From JBQTIY01 sp052387675 (GTDB lineage: Bacteria > Planctomycetota > B15-G4), in assembly GCA_052387675.1 (NCBI GenBank), contig JBQTIY010000010.1, positions 248,001 through 312,000 of the forward strand: a stretch of DNA of 64,000 bases, read 5' to 3'. Below the pieces are notes generated by a model. That model saw only the letters and a list, made by a program, of their open reading frames with translations, did no database searches and was not told the DNA's origin. Shown here one piece after another: positions 55,467 to 64,000 of this stretch. The first letter of the stretch is position 1. Every line of letters begins with the position of its first letter. A program made the translations under genes and the position numbers.

Positions 55467-57245
55467 CTACGGGGCTTTCTGGCGCTGCAGAGGGTGTGAG
55501 GCGACGACTCCGGCGCCGCGACGAATCGTGACTTCATTGCCAAAGCTCAGGGCCGCGGGATCGAGCGACTCACGGAGCCCGCCAGGCCAGGTGATCGTCG
55601 CCGAACGGACGTGCACGTCGCCAGCGAAGTGCAGCCGCGTGTCCGAGGCGCTCTGAAAGCCAGACGACGACAGGCAAGTGGCCACCCGCGGGCCCGCGTC
55701 AGTGTCCAGCCGCAACACCGCGCCGTAGGGCGTCTGCCCCGCTGCGTCGAGCCGTACGAGCAAATGGCGCGAGGGCGCGTCGGTTGTATTCAGATAGAGG
55801 CGAGGTTGGCCATGAAGTTCCAGCGTGACAAGATCCAAATCTCCGTCGTCGTCAAGGTCTCCGCGCACGGAACAGCGCCCGCGCAGCGGCCTGAGATCCG
55901 GAAAAGGCTGCTCAATAAGCGCGACAGCGCTGCCGCCAGAGCCGCTCTTGAGCGTGCCCAAGAAGAACTGCTGCGGCTGCGCATAGCTGCTGCGCAGAGC
56001 CGGTTGGTCGGCCTGGGGGTACACGTGGCCATTCGCCACGTAAAGGTCGAGCAGCCCATCGGCGTTGAAGTCGGCCAGATGCACGCCCCAGCCGAGCATA
56101 GGCCGGCTGGCTTCGGCCAGGCCGGCGGCGGCGGCGATGTCGCGGAACTGGAGCCGGCCGTCATTGCGATAGAGGGCATTGCTCTCGTCGGAGAAGTTGG
56201 TGACGACGAGTTCGAAGTCCCCATCCTGATCCAGGTCGCCCACGTCGACGCCCATGCCCGCTTGCGCGCGGCCGGCCAGATCGGTGGCTGCGCCGGAGAG
56301 CAGGCTCACGTCCTCGAAGCGGCCGTCGCCACGATTGCGCAACAGGCGGTTGTCCACGGAGTCGTTGGCGATGTAAATGTCGGGATGCCCGTCGCTGTCC
56401 AGGTCGGTGAACACCACTCCCAGCGCGTAGGCCGGCGGTCCCGCGCGGATACCGGACTCGGCACTGGCGTCCGAGAAATAGGGTGCGCTGGCCTCTCCGT
56501 GCAGAAAGACGTCGGGCTGGGGGGGGAGCCCGTGCGGACCGCACATGACCGGAACACCGAGAAAGCGGCAGTCGATTCGCCCGACACTTCCGCGGGGTGG
56601 GGACGCCGGATCGATGCTGAGGTATCTCGCCAAGTAGGCATCGAGCAGCCCATCGCCGTCTGCGTCGGCCAAGGCCACGCTCGTCGTCCAATCCAGAGGC
56701 GAACTGCGGCCTGGAACGGGAACGCTCTCGAAGGCAATGCCGCGACCCGGCTCCGTGCGATTGAGGAACAGGACGTCCTCACCGAGCCCTCCGACCAAGA
56801 GATCGGGGCGTCCGTCCCGATCGACATCGCCCACTGCCACGCCGGTCGGCCAGCCGTGCTGCTCAAGTCCCGTGTCGCCGCGTTGCTCTTCAAAACGCGG
56901 CAGTCCTTGGCGAACGCCCAGATTGAGATAGATCAGGTGCCGCACCCGCCGGCCCTCGACAAGGTCGCTGCGCGTGGAGCCCTGAATGAGCACAAGATCG
57001 AGGTCGCCATCACCCTCGAGATCGAGGAGCGCGGCGCCGTTGCCATTGACATCCAGGATCGTGCCGTCCGGGCCGGGTGTGCCCGCGACGAGGGTCTGCT
57101 CGATGCCGCAAGCCAAGGCGACTTCCCGGAACAGAGGCCGCTCCGACTCCGAGCAGCCGGCGGCGAGGGGCCAAAGCAGCAGAGCGCAGGCCCAGACATT
57201 GCGCTTTCGAGAGCGCAGGCCGGTTGTCGTTTGGCAGAGGCTCAT
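55467..57245 (-). CDS. CRTAC1/FG-GAP-repeat lipoprotein with ASPIC/UnbV domain
   Basis: 592 residues. The signal ALLLWPLAAGC carries a lipobox Cys near residue 31. About six calcium-binding FG-GAP repeats follow: DVNGNGAALLDLEGDGDLDLV, DVDRDGRPDLLVGG, DADGDGLLDAYLA, DLDSDGHPDIYIAND, DLDQDGDFELVVTNF and DFNADGLLDLYVANG. The last 110 residues form the ASPIC/UnbV domain. The repeats should make a beta-propeller. Function is unknown; such proteins are abundant in environmental bacteria. It is followed without a gap by the TPR lipoprotein gene. Confidence 0.9.
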   Translation of the reverse strand: MSLCQTTTGLRSRKRNVWACALLLWPLAAGCSESERPLFREVALACGIEQTLVAGTPGPDGTILDVNGNGAALLDLEGDGDLDLVLIQGSTRSDLVEGRRVRHLIYLNLGVRQGLPRFEEQRGDTGLEQHGWPTGVAVGDVDRDGRPDLLVGGLGEDVLFLNRTEPGRGIAFESVPVPGRSSPLDWTTSVALADADGDGLLDAYLARYLSIDPASPPRGSVGRIDCRFLGVPVMCGPHGLPPQPDVFLHGEASAPYFSDASAESGIRAGPPAYALGVVFTDLDSDGHPDIYIANDSVDNRLLRNRGDGRFEDVSLLSGAATDLAGRAQAGMGVDVGDLDQDGDFELVVTNFSDESNALYRNDGRLQFRDIAAAAGLAEASRPMLGWGVHLADFNADGLLDLYVANGHVYPQADQPALRSSYAQPQQFFLGTLKSGSGGSAVALIEQPFPDLRPLRGRCSVRGDLDDDGDLDLVTLELHGQPRLYLNTTDAPSRHLLVRLDAAGQTPYGAVLRLDTDAGPRVATCLSSSGFQSASDTRLHFAGDVHVRSATITWPGGLRESLDPAALSFGNEVTIRRGAGVVASHPLQRQKAP

Positions 57246-57267
57246 GAACCGCCTGAAGATACGGTTC
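57246..57267. other. Inverted repeat touching the CRTAC1 start
   Basis: GAACCG-N10-CGGTTC lies directly before the ATG (reverse strand). In the mRNA it could fold so that the AGG just before the second arm is in the loop and the stem abuts the start codon. Translational control is possible but speculative. Confidence 0.3.
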
Positions 57268-57288
57268 AGCAGGCCCCGCTGCCGAGGC

Positions 57289-59142
57289 TCATTCGATATT
57301 GAGCGACCAGACGTTGCTCAAGGACTGAATGGCGTTGTTCGCGTCCACGGCGATCGACTGCAGTTTCACTTGCAGGCCCTGGTAGGCGAGATCGTTGGGA
57401 ATCGTGACGCCCAAGATGAGATTGCCGCCGGCGTCGAGGGGCAGCGGCAGGAGGAAGGCTGGGCCGCCGACCTGCACGCCGATGGTGAAGCCGCCGGTGA
57501 TCGTCGCGAGCGCCTCATCGAAGCCCACCAGGAGCCAGCTCGTCGGCAGGCCGGTCGGTGCGTCAATGGTGAGCGTCAGACTGCCGCCGATGGCCACTGG
57601 ATTCGGGACGCTGTAGACGTCCGAGTTCCAAGTCGCATCGGTGATCACATCCGCTGCCAGCGAGTCCTGATCAGGGATCTCCACCAGGAGTGCGTCCGCG
57701 GTCGGATCCGTGCCGACATCGAGAATGAGATCTCCGGTCAGCGCATCGAGCAAGTAGGCGGGGGGCTCGGCGAAGCCGGCCAGCCGTAGCACGAAACCAA
57801 AAGTGTCCGCAGAGACCGCCGTGACTCGGACCGGCTCGGAGGTCTCCATGCCAGCCGCGGTGAGGTCCACTTCAACCTCGGTGGCATTCTCCACGGCATC
57901 GAGCAGCAGTTCAGCGGTGCCGTCCGTCGTGCCGACCACATAGCTGAAGGCGCCCGCCTGCCGCTGGTCGACCTGGCTCCAGGACACGGCTCCGCCGAGG
58001 TCGAGCTGGGCGGCATACTCAGTCGGCGTGCGATCGACGACCTTGCCGTCGAAGAAGTCGAAGAGTTCGCCCTCGTTCAGCACGCTCCAACTGTGCGGGT
58101 TGCTCGTGCCACTCACGACGTGTGCTTCGTGGTCGGCGGGCAGCGCGGCGAGGAGCGCAGAGAAGACGGGTCCCTGCGTGAGCACGTCCGGGACAATGTC
58201 GCCGCTGTCCCAGACCAGATAACTGGGTGTACTGCCGAGATTTGTGGCCATCGACACCATGTCGAGGAGCGTGCCCGGCAGCGGCGGATAGCTGCCCATC
58301 AGGAAGTGGAGAGCGCTGGCCTGCTGATAGCGGAAGAGTTGCGCGGCCGGACTGCCTCCGAAATTGAGGGGATGCTCAAGGATATCGATGAGATCTTGGG
58401 AAACGGCCGTCTCATAGGTGGAGGCCCAGTCGTAGGTCCCGCTCACAACGCCGATGGCCGCGATCATGAGGCCGTCCGGTGAGCGATGGCGCGCGGCGAA
58501 GTTGGCCGTGACACCGCCGCCCATCGAAAAGCCAACCATGTAGAGGCGGTCCGGATCGATGTTGAAGTTGTCGAGCATCCACTGCATGGCAACTTCCACG
58601 TGCTGCTGAGCGACGGGTGTGCCGAAGAGCTGGTCGTCGAGGCCCGTCGGCGAAAAGTAGACCCAGCCGCGGGAATTGCACTCTTCATCAATCGTCGAGA
58701 GCAGGTTGACGCTGTTCGCCGAGCCGCCGTAGCCGTGATAGGCGATGACCATGGGATGCGGCGTGCCGAACGGGTCGTAGCGTGTGCCCAACTGGTACTT
58801 GAAGATCTCCGCGTAGGCCGTGCCCGTACCGCCGGGGCCGGCCGGAATCACGCCGTTGAACATGGTGGGCGCGCCGGCGGTGGACGCCGCTGAACCCGGA
58901 GGCGGCGAGATCTCGCGGTCGGCGTAATAGATGGTGTTGAGCGGACTCTTGGCGGTGAGCGGCTTGAGCGGCGGCAGGCCGGTATCGCCGGCAAGCCGCA
59001 GGCGCTCGAGGCGTTCGGCATGATTCACGGTGTCGAGGCCGGTGTATTTGCCCGCGCTCGTCTGAGCCGCAGCGGAAGTCGCCAACACACCAGCCAGCAC
59101 GGGGCCAGCCATCCGGAGAATAGTCTTCAACGGGAGTTCCAT
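57289..59142 (-). CDS. Secreted alpha/beta-hydrolase, paralogue A
   Basis: 617 residues from ATG 59142; the open frame upstream has non-coding character. A signal peptide (MAGPVLAGVLATSAAAQ) precedes an alpha/beta-hydrolase domain of the PHB-depolymerase type: IAYHGYGGSANS, then GLDDQLFGTPVAQQH and VGFSMGGG (Ser206). Segments DGLMIAAIGVVSG, SYPPLPG and HSWSVLNEGELF match the paralogue at 52327-54168 in order. The C-terminal half is beta-rich. Both copies flank the CRTAC1/TPR pair, so a local duplication is likely. A TAGAAT (59231-59236, reverse) lies about 90 bases upstream. Extracellular esterase is likely; the substrate is unknown. Confidence 0.8.
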   Translation of the reverse strand: MELPLKTILRMAGPVLAGVLATSAAAQTSAGKYTGLDTVNHAERLERLRLAGDTGLPPLKPLTAKSPLNTIYYADREISPPPGSAASTAGAPTMFNGVIPAGPGGTGTAYAEIFKYQLGTRYDPFGTPHPMVIAYHGYGGSANSVNLLSTIDEECNSRGWVYFSPTGLDDQLFGTPVAQQHVEVAMQWMLDNFNIDPDRLYMVGFSMGGGVTANFAARHRSPDGLMIAAIGVVSGTYDWASTYETAVSQDLIDILEHPLNFGGSPAAQLFRYQQASALHFLMGSYPPLPGTLLDMVSMATNLGSTPSYLVWDSGDIVPDVLTQGPVFSALLAALPADHEAHVVSGTSNPHSWSVLNEGELFDFFDGKVVDRTPTEYAAQLDLGGAVSWSQVDQRQAGAFSYVVGTTDGTAELLLDAVENATEVEVDLTAAGMETSEPVRVTAVSADTFGFVLRLAGFAEPPAYLLDALTGDLILDVGTDPTADALLVEIPDQDSLAADVITDATWNSDVYSVPNPVAIGGSLTLTIDAPTGLPTSWLLVGFDEALATITGGFTIGVQVGGPAFLLPLPLDAGGNLILGVTIPNDLAYQGLQVKLQSIAVDANNAIQSLSNVWSLNIE

Positions 59143-59230
59143 CGGGTCGGGGAGAATTCGCGCGAGGAACGACTTCGAAGGAGCACAGCACGCGGATTCG
59201 GGGCACGCGCTGGCGGGGAGAGTGGGCACG

Positions 59231-59236
59231 ATTCTA
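59231..59236 (-). promoter_or_regulatory. -10-like element upstream of hydrolase A
   Basis: TAGAAT on the reverse strand within the 265-base divergent gap 59143-59407, giving a leader of about 80 bases. Apart from this and the forward TAGAGT I see nothing else in the gap. Confidence 0.35.
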
Positions 59237-59375
59237 TCCTGATTCTTCGGGAATGAGCGTGGCTGGCCGCGGTGAGACGACGACCTGGCCGCACTGCTAG
59301 CAGGCCCCGGGACCGGAATCCCCTCCGGTGACTTGGCGCCAGCCGCCCGGCAGGCTGCCGCGAGCAGGCATTCGC

Positions 59376-59381
59376 TAGAGT
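59376..59381 (+). promoter_or_regulatory. -10-like element of the threonine aldolase gene
   Basis: TAGAGT (in GCTAGAGT), 26 bases before ATG 59408. An AGGAG (59395-59399) lies between with normal spacing to the start, so this one would be a standard leadered mRNA. Confidence 0.35.
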
Positions 59382-59407
59382 GGCCAGCACGTCCAGGAGC
59401 CCCAGGA

Positions 59408-60424
59408 ATGTTCGATCTGCGCAGTGACACCGTGACCCGGCCGACCCCGGCCATGCGGGACGCCATGGCCTCGGCCGAGGTCGGCGATGACGTCTTCGGC
59501 GAGGACCCCAGCGTGCTCCGGCTCCAGGAGCGGGCTGCGGCGATCTTCGCCAAGGAGGCGGCCCTCTTCGTGCCCTCGGGGACCATGGGCAATCAGATCT
59601 GTCTGGGGGTGCTGACCCGCCCGGGGGAAGAGGTCATTGCGGAGGCCGACGCCCATATTCTGCTGAACGAGTGCGGGTCGGCCGCCCGGCTTTGGGGCTG
59701 CCAGATCATCCCGCTCCGCGGCGAGGCAGGAGTGCTGCCGCTGGCCGAGGTCGAGCGGGTCATTCGGGAGCCCGACGTTCATCACCCCACGAGCGCGGTG
59801 CTCTCGCTCGAGAACACGCACAACTATTCGGGCGGCTCAGTGCTGCCGCAGCCTGCCATCGATGCGCTGGCACAGTTGGCGCGCTCGCGCGGCTTGCGGC
59901 TCCACATGGATGGCGCCCGTGTCTTCAATGCGCAGGTCGCCAGCGGCGTCCCGGTGGCGCGAATTACGCGAGACATGGACCTCGTCTCGGTCTGCCTCTC
60001 CAAGGGGCTGGGTGCGCCTGTGGGTTCGCTCGTGGTGGGCAGCCGGGAACTCATCGTCGCCGCGCATCGGTTGCGGAAGGCCTTGGGTGGCGGCATGCGC
60101 CAAGCTGGCGTATTGGCCGCAGCAGGGCTGATCGCGCTCGAACAGGGACCAGCATTGCTCGCGGCCGACCATCGCCGCGCCCGCGCGCTGGCGGAGGCGC
60201 TGGCACGCCTGCCAGGTGCCACGATCGACCCGGGCACGGTGCGCACGAACATTGTCTTTGTGACGACGCGTCAGGATGCGCGGAAGCTGCAGGATCAATT
60301 GACCGAGCGGGGGGTTCTGAGCTTCGCGCTCGGACCGCAGCGTCTGCGCTTTGTTTTTCATCGCGATGTCGATGACCGCGCACTCGACGCTGCGGCAGAG
60401 GCTTGCCGCGTGCTCTTGGCCTGA
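59408..60424 (+). CDS. ltaE: Low-specificity L-threonine aldolase
   Basis: 338 residues from ATG 59408 with AGGAG 8 bases upstream. This PLP enzyme cleaves L-threonine or allo-threonine to glycine and acetaldehyde. The opening MFDLRSDTVTRPTPAMRDAM is diagnostic. Other marks are GDDVFGEDPSVLRLQE, FVPSGTMGNQI, SLENTHNYSGGSVLP, LRLHMDGARVFNA, and the PLP Lys199 in VCLSKGLGAPVGSLVVG. The family fit is complete and the length is normal. It stands alone between divergent and same-strand neighbours. Confidence 0.95.
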   Translation: MFDLRSDTVTRPTPAMRDAMASAEVGDDVFGEDPSVLRLQERAAAIFAKEAALFVPSGTMGNQICLGVLTRPGEEVIAEADAHILLNECGSAARLWGCQIIPLRGEAGVLPLAEVERVIREPDVHHPTSAVLSLENTHNYSGGSVLPQPAIDALAQLARSRGLRLHMDGARVFNAQVASGVPVARITRDMDLVSVCLSKGLGAPVGSLVVGSRELIVAAHRLRKALGGGMRQAGVLAAAGLIALEQGPALLAADHRRARALAEALARLPGATIDPGTVRTNIVFVTTRQDARKLQDQLTERGVLSFALGPQRLRFVFHRDVDDRALDAAAEACRVLLA

Positions 60425-60485
60425 TCGGCGCGCCGGCTGGAGCTGCTCGGCGAGCCGTGCATCGACTCCCGCCCCCTGCGACCGC

Positions 60486-60491
60486 TAGAGT
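60486..60491 (+). promoter_or_regulatory. -10-like element of the M16 peptidase gene
   Basis: TAGAGT (in GCTAGAGT), 59 bases before ATG 60551, in the 126-base gap after the aldolase gene. Confidence 0.3.
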
Positions 60492-60550
60492 CGTAGCCCC
60501 GCCGCGAGTGCCGGTTGCCTCGCACCTCCTAGGCTTTGGGGGCTTCACCC

Positions 60551-63508
60551 ATGTGCATGACGTTCATCCCGGCTGTTCGCGCAGCTCATCGGCTGCCTCT
60601 GCTATTGCTCGTTTTGGCCGGACTCGGCTGCGGGAGCACTGCCACCAACGACGCGCCCGCCCGGTCGCAGGCCAAGCCGCTCCTCGCGGCCAGCGCCCAG
60701 CCGCGCCCGTGGCCACATGAGAGTTCGGATCTGCCCGTGCATCCGGCGATTCAGTTCGGGAGCTTGCCCAGCGGACTGCGCTGGGCCTGGATGGATCACG
60801 CCGAACCGCGTGAGCGGAGCCAGATCCGCCTGCACGTTGATGTCGGCAGTTTGGCGGAGTCTGCGCCGGAACTGGGCATGGCTCACGTGCTCGAGCACAT
60901 GGCCTTCAACGGCAGCCGAAACTTCGCGCCGGGCACGCTGGTCGAGTGGTTTCAGAAGCACGGCATGGCCTTTGGTGCCGACACGAACGCGTCCACGGAC
61001 TTCAGCGCGACCGTCTACCGGCTCGATCTCCCGCGCAGCGATGAGGACACGCTGCGCGAGGGGCTGACGATGCTGCGCGATGTTGCCGACGGTCTGCTGC
61101 TGCTGCCGGATGAAGTCGCGGCTGAGCTGGGGGTCATCGACGGCGAGGAGCGCGAGCGGGATTCAGCGGGCTTTCGCGCCTGGCGCGCGGAACTGGCCGA
61201 CCGCTTTGCCGGCACGCGCATACCGCAGCGCATTCCGATCGGTGAAGCGCCTGTCCGCGCGCGCTTCGATGCTCCCGCTCTGCGCGCCTTTTACGAGCGC
61301 TGGTACCACCCGCGGGCCATGACGCTCATCCTGGTGGGTGACCTCGGCGGCCGCAACCCTGAGCCGCTCATCCTCGAGCTGTTCGGTGACATGCCGGCCC
61401 GAGCCGCTGCGCCCCTGCCGGAACCGGCCCTGGGCCAGCCGCTGCTTGCGACGCGCACCTTCACGCATCACTCCCCTGAGATTCCGTTGGTGACGCTGTC
61501 CGTGAGCCGCCTCACCGAGTTTGTCGAGGAGCCGCTCACCGCCGCCACGGCGCTGCGGGACGTGCCGCTGCTTTTTGCACGGCGCATGCTCGACCTGCGC
61601 TTGCGGGAGATCTCCAAGGAGAGCGAGGCGCCGTTCCTCGAGGCCTCGGCTGACGATGCGGAGGCTTTTCGCGTCTTGGACGGCGAGGAACTCGCGATCG
61701 TCTGCGAGCCGGATCGCTGGCGTGATGCGCTCGGCCGTGGCGAGCAGGAACTCCGCCGAGCGCTGGAGCACGGCTTTCAGATGCCGGAATTGGAGGAAGT
61801 GCGGCGCGATTGGCTGCGTGGACTCGACGAGGCGGTGCAGCGACAGGCCACGCGGCCGAGTGCCGCCCTCGCCGACGAGATCCAGGCGGCCGCCGAGGGC
61901 CCCTTCATCCCGACCACGCCCGAAACGGATCGGGCGCTTTATCGACCGGCTCTCGAGGCGCTGACGCCGGAGGATTGCCGGCAAGCCTTCGCGAGCGCCT
62001 GGAGCGAGGGCGCGCTGCGCATCTCGGCCGTTGGCGCCCTGTCACTGGGGACCGGGCCGCAGGCGCCCGAACTTCTGGAAGTCTGGGAAGCCAGCCGCGC
62101 CGTCCCGGTGACGCCGCCGCGCACACTGGCCGACCAGCCCTTCGCCTACTCATCCGAGGCCGGCGTGGGCGGCGAGATTCGGGAGCGCTCGCGCATCGCC
62201 GATCTCGAAGTCGACGTCATCACTTTCGCCAACGGCGTGCGCGCCGCGATCAAGCGCACGGACTTTCAGGAGCGCCAGATCCTGGTCTCGGCGCGCTTCG
62301 GCCACGGGCAGGTCGGTGTGCGTCCCGACCAGGCCGCCACGGCTTGGATGGCCGGCCGCGCCTTCGATGGCCTGGGACTGGCTGCGCACAGCGTCGACGA
62401 CCTGCGCAGACTGCACGCGGGCCGGCAGGTGGGAGTGCGCTTCGGAGTTTTGCCCGACGCCTTTGCGCTCTCCGGAGCCACGAGCAGCGAGGATCTGCTG
62501 CTTCAGCTCGAGCTCGTCTGCGCAGTGCTGCAGCATCCGGGCTGGCGCGAAGAGGGTCTGCGGCAGGTGCGCGACCAGATCGATCCGCTCTTCCAGTCGC
62601 TTACAACGCAGGTCTTGGGTCCCATCCAAACGGGCTTCCTGCCGCGCTTGCACGGCGGCGACGCGCGCTTCGGACTGCCCGGCCGGGAGGCCTTGCTCGG
62701 CGTGAGCCTGGGCAACCTGCAGGAACTGCTCCTGCCGGCGCTGGGCTCTGGCACGCTCGAAGTCCTGCTTGTTGGGGATCTGGACGTGGAGGCCGCCGTG
62801 GCACAGCTCGCGCGCACGGTGGGTGCGCTCCCGGCGCGCAAGCCGCTCCCGCCGCCGGCCTTTGAGCAGGTGAACCTGGCTCGCGCTTTGCGCGAGGATC
62901 ACTCGGTGGAAACCGAAGTGCCGGGTTCGCTGGTCGTGGCGGCCTTTCCGACGACCGACGGCCGGCAGGCGCTGCTACGGCGACGGCTGACCCTGCTCGG
63001 CATGGTGCTCTCCGATCGGCTGCGCGTGCACATCCGCGAGACACTCGGTGCCTCGTACAGCCCGGGAGCCGCCAGCGAAGCCAGCCGCGCTTTCCGAGGC
63101 CTGGGCCTGCTCCAACTCCAAGCGGCGGCGGAACCGGGCCGTGAGGACGAAGTCCTCAGCGAGTGTCTCAAGGTCACCGACACACTCGCCGCGCAAGGCA
63201 TCACTGATGAGGAGTTGGAGCGGCAGCGGGAACCGCTGCTGGCGCGCCTGCGCGATCAGTTGCGCACCAACGGCTTCTGGCTGGGCCTGCTCTCGGATGG
63301 CCTGCGCGATGCGGTGGTCTTCGACGAGGCGCGCGCGTTGGAATCGGATTACCGCAGCATTACGGCGGCTGAACTCAGCGAGTTGGCACAGCGCTATCTC
63401 GTGCGCGACGCGGCGAACTGGATCACGGTCCGCTCGGCGCCGCCAGGATCGCTGCCGGACGGCGACGTGCCCGCCGAGGGTGCGCTCATGCCGCCGGCAG
63501 GCGGCTGA
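60551..63508 (+). CDS. M16-family zinc metallopeptidase lipoprotein
   Basis: 985 residues from ATG 60551, with a G-run about 9 bases upstream; ATG 60557 is an alternative. The signal LPLLLLVLAGLGC gives a lipobox Cys near residue 27. The inverted zinc motif HVLEH (His112, Glu115, His116) in GMAHVLEHMAFNGSRNF, with the downstream acidic ELGVIDGEE segment (about 193-200), is active M16. A second M16-like half (about 520-960) lacks the site, as in the PqqL/insulysin type. A closing segment ETLGASYSPGA near residue 835 is typical. It should degrade peptides at the inner face of the outer membrane or in the periplasm. Confidence 0.92.
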   Translation: MCMTFIPAVRAAHRLPLLLLVLAGLGCGSTATNDAPARSQAKPLLAASAQPRPWPHESSDLPVHPAIQFGSLPSGLRWAWMDHAEPRERSQIRLHVDVGSLAESAPELGMAHVLEHMAFNGSRNFAPGTLVEWFQKHGMAFGADTNASTDFSATVYRLDLPRSDEDTLREGLTMLRDVADGLLLLPDEVAAELGVIDGEERERDSAGFRAWRAELADRFAGTRIPQRIPIGEAPVRARFDAPALRAFYERWYHPRAMTLILVGDLGGRNPEPLILELFGDMPARAAAPLPEPALGQPLLATRTFTHHSPEIPLVTLSVSRLTEFVEEPLTAATALRDVPLLFARRMLDLRLREISKESEAPFLEASADDAEAFRVLDGEELAIVCEPDRWRDALGRGEQELRRALEHGFQMPELEEVRRDWLRGLDEAVQRQATRPSAALADEIQAAAEGPFIPTTPETDRALYRPALEALTPEDCRQAFASAWSEGALRISAVGALSLGTGPQAPELLEVWEASRAVPVTPPRTLADQPFAYSSEAGVGGEIRERSRIADLEVDVITFANGVRAAIKRTDFQERQILVSARFGHGQVGVRPDQAATAWMAGRAFDGLGLAAHSVDDLRRLHAGRQVGVRFGVLPDAFALSGATSSEDLLLQLELVCAVLQHPGWREEGLRQVRDQIDPLFQSLTTQVLGPIQTGFLPRLHGGDARFGLPGREALLGVSLGNLQELLLPALGSGTLEVLLVGDLDVEAAVAQLARTVGALPARKPLPPPAFEQVNLARALREDHSVETEVPGSLVVAAFPTTDGRQALLRRRLTLLGMVLSDRLRVHIRETLGASYSPGAASEASRAFRGLGLLQLQAAAEPGREDEVLSECLKVTDTLAAQGITDEELERQREPLLARLRDQLRTNGFWLGLLSDGLRDAVVFDEARALESDYRSITAAELSELAQRYLVRDAANWITVRSAPPGSLPDGDVPAEGALMPPAGG

Positions 63509-63517
63509 GGCCCGCGC

Positions 63518-63997
63518 TCAGGCCGGCGGCAGTCCGCGAAAGACGTCGGCGCGCGGCGTGGGGTTTCCGGCCAGCCGACGCCAGGCGTTGATCTGTCCGA
63601 CATGGGTGAGCGCGTCAGCCAGCGGACCGTTGATCAGCGCCCAAAAGGGCTGAGCGCCCTTGCTGTTGGCGATGCGCACGGCCGCCAAGTCCGGGTCGCG
63701 CAGAGTCAGCAGGCGCGCGCGGATGGCCAGCAGGTGCTGCAGCGTGAGCAGGCGCAGCGCCTCGGAGTCGGCGCCGGCGGGGGCGGGCGTCAGGGCCGCA
63801 CCGGCCACGGGCTCGCCGCCGAGATTGGCCAAGACCCAGGCCATGAGCCGCTCGACATGCCGCAGGAGTTCGAGCAGGGACATGCTGTCGCTTCCAGGGC
63901 GAAAATCAGCGTCCTGCGGCCGAAGCCCCTCGGTCGCCCAGCGATAGCGGAAACCCACGCCGTCCACGAGGCGCACCATGACGCTGATGCCGCGCAC
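63518..63997 (-). CDS. DinB-like protein (possibly incomplete at the window edge)
   Basis: At least 159 residues; the frame reaches the right edge, so the true start may lie outside. The helical text SLLELLRHVERLMAWVLANLG and a late DALTHVGQINAWRRLAG place single His residues where the DinB/YfiT four-helix bundle binds its metal. The family includes thiol transferases and maleylpyruvate-isomerase-like enzymes; the substrate is unknown. It is convergent with the M16 peptidase gene, 9 bases apart. Confidence 0.65.
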   Translation of the reverse strand: MRGISVMVRLVDGVGFRYRWATEGLRPQDADFRPGSDSMSLLELLRHVERLMAWVLANLGGEPVAGAALTPAPAGADSEALRLLTLQHLLAIRARLLTLRDPDLAAVRIANSKGAQPFWALINGPLADALTHVGQINAWRRLAGNPTPRADVFRGLPPA

Positions 63998-64000
63998 CTC

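Noticed and set aside
60426..60435. Palindrome CGGCGCGCCG after the aldolase gene
   Set aside because: As a hairpin it would have too small a loop, and such palindromes are frequent at this GC content.

Overview
The window is GC-rich, densely packed bacterial chromosomal DNA. It holds about 55 protein genes, many in overlapping ATGA/GTGA chains, and no gap over 300 bases. I saw no rRNA, tRNA, CRISPR array, insertion sequence or prophage. The gene content suggests a Gram-negative, respiring, probably Planctomycetota or Planctomycetota-like bacterium, known perhaps only from metagenomes. The pointers are the futalosine menaquinone enzymes MqnC and MqnE, dimeric-type glycyl-tRNA synthetase, BlaI/M56 and DUF1579 proteins, a sulfatase-like lipoprotein, CRTAC1/TPR and carboxypeptidase-regulatory-domain secreted proteins, many lipoproteins, and a glutamate-mutase-L-like ATPase operon. 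The phylum assignment is inference; no rRNA or marker tree was possible.

Layout. 1-4.8 kb: end of an unknown gene, then a reverse operon of LolD/MacB-type ATPase, FtsX-type permease and a TroA/BtuF-like binding protein. 4.9-9.4 kb: a zinc metallopeptidase, a lipoprotein methyltransferase and a secreted M14 carboxypeptidase. 9.4-13.9 kb: blaI-M56 metallopeptidase-DUF1579 with a clear operator/promoter, then tag and a secreted beta-sandwich protein. 13.9-16.3 kb: mqnC-mqnE. 16.4-22.4 kb: sulfatase-like lipoprotein, glyQS-ptsI, and three small envelope proteins. 22.4-27.3 kb: a large secreted protein, a TPR lipoprotein, a tiny membrane protein and XerC. 27.4-29.7 kb: pabB-pabC for p-aminobenzoate. 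29.7-35.2 kb: a chain of HEAT-like, DUF2062, coiled-coil and polyprenyl synthase genes, followed by dxs, so isoprenoid precursors and prenyl chains sit beside the menaquinone theme. 35.4-39.5 kb: a 1082-residue secreted protein and a PIG-L deacetylase.

39.5-46.7 kb carries the least explained element: eight tightly overlapping reverse-strand genes around a MutL/GlmL-like ASKHA ATPase. With it are a barrel-sandwich/KOW-like protein, a DUF6754-like protein and several membrane proteins, but no cobalamin mutase. 46.9-52.3 kb: two glycosyltransferases facing each other, ygiQ, a 43-codon rpmH and an RluA-type pseudouridine synthase. 52.3-59.1 kb: two paralogous secreted alpha/beta hydrolases flank a CRTAC1 protein and a TPR lipoprotein. 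59.4-64 kb: threonine aldolase, an M16 peptidase lipoprotein and a DinB-like protein at the edge.

Regulation. A TAGAAT-like -10 hexamer recurs 6-9 bases before start codons (blaI, mqnC, the sulfatase-like gene, pabB, dxs, rpmH and others), which implies leaderless or nearly leaderless mRNAs. Genes inside operons instead use Shine-Dalgarno sequences or stop/start overlaps. GC-only hairpins without a U-tract begin about 9-20 bases after several stop codons.
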